A stretch of 8,043 bases of DNA from positions 1 to 8,043 of the forward strand of contig NATO01000053.1 of the NCBI GenBank assembly GCA_002085385.1. The letters are read 5' to 3'. A model generated the notes under the pieces. It searched no databases. It saw only the letters and a list, made by a program, of their open reading frames with translations, and was not told where the DNA came from. The position numbers were made by a program, and so were the translations under genes. How positions within the stretch are numbered: the stretch's first letter is position 1; every line of letters begins with the position of its first letter. Below are positions 1 to 3,301 of the stretch, piece by piece. The stretch comes from a candidate division Zixibacteria bacterium 4484_93. GTDB taxonomy: Bacteria; UBP14; UBA6098; 4484-93.

Positions 1-167
1 GAACAGTGCAGCTCCCCGAGGGTGTCGAGATGGTGCTGCCAGGCGACAATGTCGATATGCAGGTAGAGCTTATATACCCGATTGCAATGGAAGAGGGGCT
101 TCGTTTCGCCATCCGTGAGGGCGGCAAAACTGTCGGCGCAGGTGTCGTCGGTAAAATCATCGAGTAG
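1..167 (+). CDS. tuf: Elongation factor Tu, C-terminal end (partial, 5' end outside window)
   Basis: EF-Tu is the GTPase that carries aminoacyl-tRNA to the ribosomal A site in the cytoplasm. Only the last 54 codons are present. The reading frame starts at base 3 and ends with TAG at 165-167. The translated end contains 'LPEGVEMVLPGDNV', 'PIAMEEGLRFAIREGG' and 'TVGAGVVGKI', the classic closing strands of EF-Tu beta-barrel domain III, which contacts the tRNA T stem. The GTPase domain with the G motifs lies upstream, so its integrity cannot be judged. Placement of tuf before rpmG, tRNA-Trp, secE and nusG is a common bacterial arrangement. No terminator hairpin follows the stop codon, and rpmG begins 34 bases later, so co-transcription with the downstream genes is likely but inferred. 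Confidence 0.97.
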   Translation, partial: TVQLPEGVEMVLPGDNVDMQVELIYPIAMEEGLRFAIREGGKTVGAGVVGKIIE

Positions 168-201
168 GTGGGAGAATTTGCAATAACATCTGGAGTGAAA
201 G

Positions 202-351
202 ATGAGAGAGATAATAGTGCTTGCGTGCACCGAGTGCAAGTCGAGGAACTATGTAACAACGAAGAACAAAAGGAAGCATACCGGGAGGTTCGAGATAAAA
301 AAGTTCTGCCCAAAGTGTAATAAACACACAATACATAGAGAGACAAAATAG
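202..351 (+). CDS. rpmG: 50S ribosomal protein L33, four-cysteine (zinc) form
   Basis: A small large-subunit ribosomal protein near the E site. The 49-residue product begins MREIIVLACTEC and contains paired cysteines C9-x2-C12 and C36-x2-C39, so it is the zinc-binding form of L33 rather than the cysteine-free form. Length is typical for the family. The ATG at 202 is chosen because GGAG at 192-195 lies 6 bases upstream and 'REIIVLAC' is the expected start. All five Arg codons are AGA or AGG and all four Ile codons are ATA. The oddity is at the 3' end: the TAG stop (349-351) shares its last two bases with the mature 5' end of the following tRNA-Trp. It sits 34 bases after tuf and is probably on the same transcript. 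Confidence 0.95.
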   Translation: MREIIVLACTECKSRNYVTTKNKRKHTGRFEIKKFCPKCNKHTIHRETK

Positions 352-425
352 GCCCGTGGCTCAACTGGTAGAGCATCGGTCTCCAAAACCGGCGGTTGGG
401 GGTTCAAGTCCCTCCGGGCCTGCCA
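350..425 (+). tRNA. trnW: tRNA-Trp (anticodon CCA), complete with encoded CCA
   Basis: The full cloverleaf folds by eye. The acceptor stem is AGGCCCG (350-356) with CGGGCCT (415-421), seven Watson-Crick pairs. The D stem is GCTC (359-362) with GAGC (371-374), around a loop containing GGT. The anticodon stem is TCGGT (376-380) with ACCGG (388-392), including one T-G wobble. The anticodon loop is CTCCAAA, giving anticodon CCA at 383-385. The T stem is GGGGG (398-402) with CCCTC (410-414), around loop TTCAAGT. The discriminator base is G422 and CCA is encoded at 423-425. A1, G73 and the CCA anticodon match what I recall of the E. coli tRNA-Trp and are expected for recognition by tryptophanyl-tRNA synthetase. 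The first two bases overlap the rpmG stop codon. secE starts 19 bases downstream. Confidence 0.97.
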
Positions 426-444
426 TAGCGAAGGAAAAGGGGAT

Positions 445-627
445 ATGCACAAGATAATATCGTTTCTCAGAGAGGTAAGCACAGAGTTCAAGAAGGTTTC
501 CTGGCCCTCCCGTGAGGAACTGGTCGGACTCACATCTGCGGTTATTGTGGCAACAATCCTTTTATCAATCTATACCGGCATACTGGATTTCTTATTGTTC
601 AGTATCATAAAAGCTGTTATAAGGTAA
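445..627 (+). CDS. secE: Preprotein translocase subunit SecE
   Basis: SecE is the essential clamp of the SecYEG channel in the inner membrane, stabilising SecY during protein export. The 60-residue product is the short single-span form found in most bacteria, unlike the three-span form of E. coli. Residues 1-27 form a cytoplasmic amphipathic segment with the family signature 'EFKKVSWPSREEL' (about 14-26). Residues about 30-56 are hydrophobic and give one membrane helix. The ATG at 445 is preceded by AAGGA at 431-435, nine bases away; a GA-rich run closer to the start (437-443) is too near to be the main site. Its position between tRNA-Trp and nusG is the conserved bacterial order. The stop is followed by 20 bases before nusG. 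Confidence 0.96.
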   Translation: MHKIISFLREVSTEFKKVSWPSREELVGLTSAVIVATILLSIYTGILDFLLFSIIKAVIR

Positions 628-641
628 AACCCCTAATAGAA

Positions 642-645
642 GAGG
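642..645 (+). promoter_or_regulatory. nusG ribosome binding site (start ambiguous)
   Basis: GAGG at 642-645, within a purine-rich run from 638, is the only Shine-Dalgarno-like sequence in the 20-base secE-nusG gap. Its spacing is 2 bases to ATG 648 and 5 bases to TTG 651. The latter is closer to optimal, so TTG may be used alone or together with ATG. Confidence 0.6.
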
Positions 646-647
646 CA

Positions 648-1181
648 ATGTTGAAGTGGTATGCAGTTCACACTCTCTCAGGGCATGAGTTGAAGGCAAA
701 GAGGATGCTGGAGGACGAGATTGAGAAACGCGGCCTTCAGGAGAAGATTGCTCGCGTGCTCGTCCCGATGGAGACGGTAACAGAAATCAGGCGTGGAAAG
801 AAAAGGAATGTTGAGAAAAAACTGTTCCCTTCTTATATGTTTGTCCTTATGGAGCTTACCCCCGAGACTCGGAGGATTGTGAAGGATGTGCCGGGGGTAA
901 CAAATTTCGTTATGACAGGCGGCAACCCCGTCCCTGTGAATGATGAAGAGATAGAGCGAGTTCTTGGCAAGGTAGAAGGAGTGAAAACAGAGCGACGGAT
1001 AGAGACTCCATTCAAGAAGGGGGATATAATAAAGGTGATAGATGGCCCATTCAAGGAGTTTGTCGGCACGGTGGATGAGCTATTCAAGGAACGGGGCAAG
1101 GTGCGGGTGATGGTCTCTATATTCGGCAGGCTGACACCTGTCGAGGTAGATATCTTCCAGATTCAGGAAGAGAAAACATAA
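648..1181 (+). CDS. nusG: Transcription elongation/antitermination factor NusG
   Basis: NusG binds the RNA polymerase clamp and modulates pausing, and links polymerase to Rho or to ribosomal protein S10. The 177-residue product has the standard two domains. The NGN domain spans about 2-115, with 'KWYAVHTLSGHE' at the start, the 'LFPSYMFV' strand at 59-66 and 'VPGVTNFV' at 81-88. The KOW domain spans about 122-172 ('FKKGDIIKVIDGPFKEF', then 'VSIFGRLTPVEVD'). There is no extra inserted domain. The start is not certain: ATG at 648 follows GAGG (642-645) by only two bases. TTG at 651 has a five-base spacing and would give the more usual start MKWYAVHT. The two choices differ by one residue. The final A of the stop codon begins the rplK ribosome binding site. 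Confidence 0.97.
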   Translation: MLKWYAVHTLSGHELKAKRMLEDEIEKRGLQEKIARVLVPMETVTEIRRGKKRNVEKKLFPSYMFVLMELTPETRRIVKDVPGVTNFVMTGGNPVPVNDEEIERVLGKVEGVKTERRIETPFKKGDIIKVIDGPFKEFVGTVDELFKERGKVRVMVSIFGRLTPVEVDIFQIQEEKT

Positions 1182-1186
1182 GGGGG
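1181..1186 (+). promoter_or_regulatory. rplK ribosome binding site, fixes the TTG start
   Basis: AGGGGG at 1181-1186 ends four bases before TTG 1191. Its first A is the third base of the nusG stop TAA (1179-1181). No in-frame ATG lies nearby, and translation from TTG gives the expected L11 start (MATKKVKRIVKLQ), so this site supports the non-ATG start. Confidence 0.8.
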
Positions 1187-1190
1187 AAAA

Positions 1191-1619
1191 TTGGCTACCA
1201 AGAAGGTAAAGCGGATAGTTAAACTCCAGATACAGGCAGGGCAGGCAACTCCTGCCCCACCGGTGGGTTCAACACTCGGACCAACCGGGATAAACATACA
1301 GGAGTTTTGCAAGAAATTCAATGCACTGACACAAAAGCAGTCGGGATGGCTTATCCCTGTTGTGATAACCATCTACGAGGACAGAAGTTTCTCGTTCATC
1401 ACGAAGACCCCACCTGCTGCCGAGATGATAAAGAACTTCACCAAGATCGAGAAGGGGTCAAGCGAGCCAAACAAGGATAAGGTTGGTAAGATAACAAAGG
1501 AAAAGCTATCAGAAATCGCCAGAACAAAGATGCCAGACCTCAATGTCTATGACCTTGAATCGGCAATAAAGATTATCGAGGGAACGGCAAGAAGTATGGG
1601 TGTGGAAGTGATAGATTAG
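1191..1619 (+). CDS. rplK: 50S ribosomal protein L11
   Basis: L11 binds the GTPase-associated region of 23S rRNA and forms the base of the L7/L12 stalk, where translation factors and RelA act. The product is 142 residues, the same length as the E. coli protein. The N-terminal domain (about 1-71) carries the proline-rich 'TPAPPVGSTLGPTGIN' segment, the region where thiopeptides such as thiostrepton act. The C-terminal rRNA-binding domain (about 72-142) carries 'TKTPPAAEMIK', 'PNKDKVGKI' and 'IEGTARSMGVEV'. Translation begins at TTG 1191, supported by AGGGGG just upstream and by the family start. The gap to nusG is 9 bases, so there is no room for the L1-binding leader that lies before rplK in E. 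coli. The stop TAG runs into the rplA ribosome binding site. Confidence 0.97.
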   Translation: MATKKVKRIVKLQIQAGQATPAPPVGSTLGPTGINIQEFCKKFNALTQKQSGWLIPVVITIYEDRSFSFITKTPPAAEMIKNFTKIEKGSSEPNKDKVGKITKEKLSEIARTKMPDLNVYDLESAIKIIEGTARSMGVEVID

Positions 1620-1625
1620 GAGGAG
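1618..1625 (+). promoter_or_regulatory. rplA ribosome binding site overlapping the rplK stop
   Basis: AGGAGGAG at 1618-1625 is a near-perfect Shine-Dalgarno sequence. Its first two bases are the last two bases of the rplK TAG (1617-1619). ATG of rplA is at 1628, two bases after the end of the run and five after its AGGAG core. The arrangement suggests a terminating rplK ribosome can be handed to rplA. Confidence 0.75.
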
Positions 1626-1627
1626 TT

Positions 1628-2329
1628 ATGAAGCACGGGAAAAAGCGAACTGCCCTCTTAGAAAAACTTGACCTGCACAAACTCTATACACTCGATGAGG
1701 CTATCTCACTGGTCAAGGAGAACAAGCTTGCAGAGTTCGACGAGACGGTGGAGATACATATGAAGCTCGGAGTCGACCCGAGGCATTCCGACCAGATGAT
1801 TAGAGGAACCGTGGTTCTCCCCAACGGGATAGGAAAAGAGGTAAAAGTTGCTGTGATAGCCAAAGGGGAAAAGGTTAAGGAGGCAGAGGAAGCAGGAGCA
1901 GATTTTGCAGGCAGTGAAGAGCTTGTGGAAAAGATAAAGGGTGGATGGTTCGATTTTGACACACTAATTGCCACACCCGATATGATGAGCGAGGTCGGGA
2001 AGCTCGGCAGGATACTCGGTCCAAAAAAGCTTATGCCAAGCCCCAAGACAGGCACAGTAACATTCGACATTGCAAATGCAGTGAAGGAAGCAAAAGCAGG
2101 AAAGGTGCAGTTCCGGGTGGACAAGGGAGCAAACCTCCATGCACCTATCGGTAAAGTCTCCTTCTCATCAGAGCAGCTGCTCGAGAACGCCAAAAGCCTC
2201 ATCGAGGCGGTTGTCAGGGCAAAACCAGCCACCGCCAAGGGACAATTCATAAAGAGTATCACCATTGCCTCGACGATGAGCCCGGGATACAGGGTCAACC
2301 AGCAGCAGGCAACAACCCTCGTAAAATAA
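1628..2329 (+). CDS. rplA: 50S ribosomal protein L1
   Basis: L1 forms the mobile stalk on the E-site side of the large subunit and helps release deacylated tRNA. In several bacteria it also represses its own operon by binding a 23S-like site in the mRNA. The product is 233 residues, normal for the family (about 230-235). The L1 signatures are present: 'LGVDPRHSDQMIRGTVVLP' at 48-66, 'KLGRILGPKKLMPSPKTGTV' at 125-144, 'IGKVSFSSEQLLEN' at 174-187 and 'AKPATAKGQFIK' at 198-209. The usual 'GPRGLMPNPK' reads 'GPKKLMPSPK' here; Lys replaces the common second Gly, a small deviation next to the RNA-binding face. The start is fixed by AGGAGGAG. rplJ follows after 11 bases. Confidence 0.97.
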   Translation: MKHGKKRTALLEKLDLHKLYTLDEAISLVKENKLAEFDETVEIHMKLGVDPRHSDQMIRGTVVLPNGIGKEVKVAVIAKGEKVKEAEEAGADFAGSEELVEKIKGGWFDFDTLIATPDMMSEVGKLGRILGPKKLMPSPKTGTVTFDIANAVKEAKAGKVQFRVDKGANLHAPIGKVSFSSEQLLENAKSLIEAVVRAKPATAKGQFIKSITIASTMSPGYRVNQQQATTLVK

Positions 2330-2335
2330 GGAAGG
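2328..2335 (+). promoter_or_regulatory. rplJ ribosome binding site overlapping the rplA stop
   Basis: AAGGAAGG at 2328-2335 begins with the last two bases of the rplA TAA (2327-2329) and ends five bases before the rplJ ATG at 2341. The whole rplA-rplJ gap is 11 bases, too short for the structured L10 leader found in many bacteria. Confidence 0.75.
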
Positions 2336-2340
2336 TCGAT

Positions 2341-2859
2341 ATGCCAAGCGAAAGGAAAATCCAGCAACTGAAAAGGCTCAAGCAATTCCTGGAGGAAAAC
2401 AAGGGGATTATCTTCACCGACCACACCGGAACAAGCGTAGATGAACTAACAAGATTTCGTAAGGAGCTTGCTAAGGCTGACGCCTCGTTCCATATTATCA
2501 AGAACAACCTACTGAAACTTGCCTGGAAGGAAGTAAAGAACGAGGAGATAGATGAGACCCTCCTTGTCGGTCCAACATCTGCGCTGTTCACGGGAAATGA
2601 TATCTCCACAGGCGCCAGGATACTGAAAAAGTATATAAAAGAGATGCAGAAGCCTGTCCCGAAAGTGATATACTTCGACCGCAGCTTCTACCCGGATGAT
2701 AAGCTCGATTTCTTCTCCAGCTTGCCAACCGAGAACGAACTACATGCCCAGCTCGTTGGAAGACTGCAATCACCCATATCAGGGCTCGTTTTCGCCCTAT
2801 CAGGCGTAATGAGGAACCTTGTTTCTGTCATCAATCAGATAAAGGAAGAAAAGCAATAA
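2341..2859 (+). CDS. rplJ: 50S ribosomal protein L10
   Basis: L10 anchors two or three L7/L12 dimers to 23S rRNA and so builds the factor-recruiting stalk; in many bacteria the L10-L12 complex represses translation of its own mRNA. The product is 172 residues (E. coli L10 is about 165). The N-terminal rRNA-binding domain includes 'ASFHIIKNNLLKLAWKE' at 48-64, matching the family 'vkNtLlklA' motif. The middle carries 'GPTSALFTGND' and the C-terminal part carries 'SSLPTENELHAQLVGRLQSP' at 126-145. Residues about 146-168 form the final helix that binds L7/L12; from sequence alone I cannot say whether it holds two or three dimers. ATG at 2341 is preceded by AAGGAAGG. rplL follows with a 19-base gap. 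Confidence 0.96.
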   Translation: MPSERKIQQLKRLKQFLEENKGIIFTDHTGTSVDELTRFRKELAKADASFHIIKNNLLKLAWKEVKNEEIDETLLVGPTSALFTGNDISTGARILKKYIKEMQKPVPKVIYFDRSFYPDDKLDFFSSLPTENELHAQLVGRLQSPISGLVFALSGVMRNLVSVINQIKEEKQ

Positions 2860-2867
2860 ACCAATGC

Positions 2868-2874
2868 AAGGAGG
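2868..2874 (+). promoter_or_regulatory. rplL ribosome binding site, decides the start
   Basis: AAGGAGG at 2868-2874 is a full-strength Shine-Dalgarno sequence four bases before ATG 2879. An upstream in-frame ATG at 2864 would place this sequence inside the coding region and add five residues (MQGGI) foreign to L7/L12. It has no ribosome binding site of comparable strength at a suitable distance, so 2879 is the start. Confidence 0.9.
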
Positions 2875-2878
2875 AATA

Positions 2879-3274
2879 ATGGAGACCTCAGAGAACACTC
2901 AGAAGATCATCGAGCAGATTGGGAAGCTCACCGTGCTCGAGCTTGCGGAGCTGGTGAAGGCTTTGGAGGATAAGTTCGGAGTGACCGCAGCGGCACCGGT
3001 AGCAGTCGCAGCACCACAGGGTGCACAGGCAAAGGAGGAAACAGCTGGCGAGGAGGAAAAAACCTCCTTCACAGTGTATCTCAACTCGTACGGCGACAAG
3101 AAAATAGCTGTTATCAAAGAGGTGAGGGGAATCGCAGGACTCGCTCTCAAGGAGGCAAAAGACTTCGTCGAGGGAGAACTACCGAGAGCCCTTAAGGAGA
3201 ACATCTCCAAGGAGGAGTCGGAGGAGATAAAGAAGAGACTCGAGTCAGTAGGAGCAACTGTAGAAGTCAAGTAG
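2879..3274 (+). CDS. rplL: 50S ribosomal protein L7/L12
   Basis: L7/L12 is the multi-copy, flexible stalk protein that recruits IF2, EF-Tu, EF-G and release factors and stimulates their GTPase activity. From the chosen ATG the product is 131 residues. Residues 1-35 are the dimerisation and L10-binding domain ('TVLELAELVKALEDKFGV'). Residues about 36-60 are an Ala/Pro/Glu-rich hinge. Residues 61-131 are the factor-binding domain with 'KKIAVIKEVRG', 'LKEAKDFVE' and the closing 'GATVEVK'. The normally near-invariant 'GLGLKEAK' reads 'GLALKEAK' (Ala89, codon GCT); this position corresponds to E. coli mature Gly79. The rest of the factor-binding surface (Lys, Ile, Lys, Arg, Gly, Leu, Lys, Glu) looks intact. 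The stop TAG is 27 bases before the rpoB GTG, and no attenuator hairpin is visible between them. Confidence 0.97.
   Translation: METSENTQKIIEQIGKLTVLELAELVKALEDKFGVTAAAPVAVAAPQGAQAKEETAGEEEKTSFTVYLNSYGDKKIAVIKEVRGIAGLALKEAKDFVEGELPRALKENISKEESEEIKKRLESVGATVEVK
3050..3069 (+). repeat. Inverted repeat (hairpin) inside rplL
   Basis: AGGAGG (3051-3056) and CCTCCT (3063-3068) are perfect complements separated by six A residues. An outer G-T wobble (3050-3069) makes a seven-pair stem in the mRNA. It falls at the hinge to C-terminal domain boundary of L7/L12, in codons for Glu-Glu-Lys-Thr-Ser. No T run follows, so it is not a terminator. It may simply reflect purine-rich Glu/Lys codons next to Thr-Ser codons. 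Confidence 0.5.
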
Positions 3275-3284
3275 CCTCAAACAA

Positions 3285-3289
3285 GGGAG
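3285..3289 (+). promoter_or_regulatory. Probable rpoB ribosome binding site, poorly spaced
   Basis: GGGAG at 3285-3289 is the only clear Shine-Dalgarno-like sequence in the 27-base rplL-rpoB gap. It lies 12 bases from the GTG at 3302, longer than the usual 5-9. With a GTG start this predicts weaker initiation than at rplL, which would suit the lower need for polymerase than for L7/L12. Confidence 0.5.
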
Positions 3290-3301
3290 CGATATAAAGA
3301 A

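Noticed and set aside
168..201. Possible promoter in the tuf-rpmG gap (TTGCAA near 178)
   Set aside because: No -10-like sequence lies at a suitable distance and the gap is only 34 bases, so the evidence is too weak to call.
249..533. Minus-strand open frame of 94 codons across tRNA-Trp, reading 'ARRDLNPQPPVLETDALP'
   Set aside because: This is a well-known spurious protein made by translating the antisense of a tRNA gene. It also overlaps rpmG and secE, and has no credible ribosome binding site or family.
1684..2424. Minus-strand open frame of 246 codons opposite rplA and rplJ
   Set aside because: It spans the junction of two conserved + strand genes, shows no domain and has low-complexity Ser/Leu/Phe content, so it is a codon-bias shadow.
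2864..2878. Upstream in-frame ATG giving a longer L7/L12
   Set aside because: It would put the strong AAGGAGG site inside the coding region and add MQGGI, which is not an L7/L12 start.
3194..3217. Strong internal SD-like runs and a short GGAGA/TCTCC hairpin in rplL
   Set aside because: The runs encode Lys-Glu-Glu repeats of the L7/L12 C-terminal domain and no open frame begins at a proper distance. The five-pair stem with a three-base loop is weak.
3237..3246. Perfect 10-base palindrome GACTCGAGTC near the rplL 3' end
   Set aside because: CTCGAG-type sequences recur across the window from Leu-Glu and similar codon pairs. As RNA it gives only a three-pair stem, and no operator is expected there.
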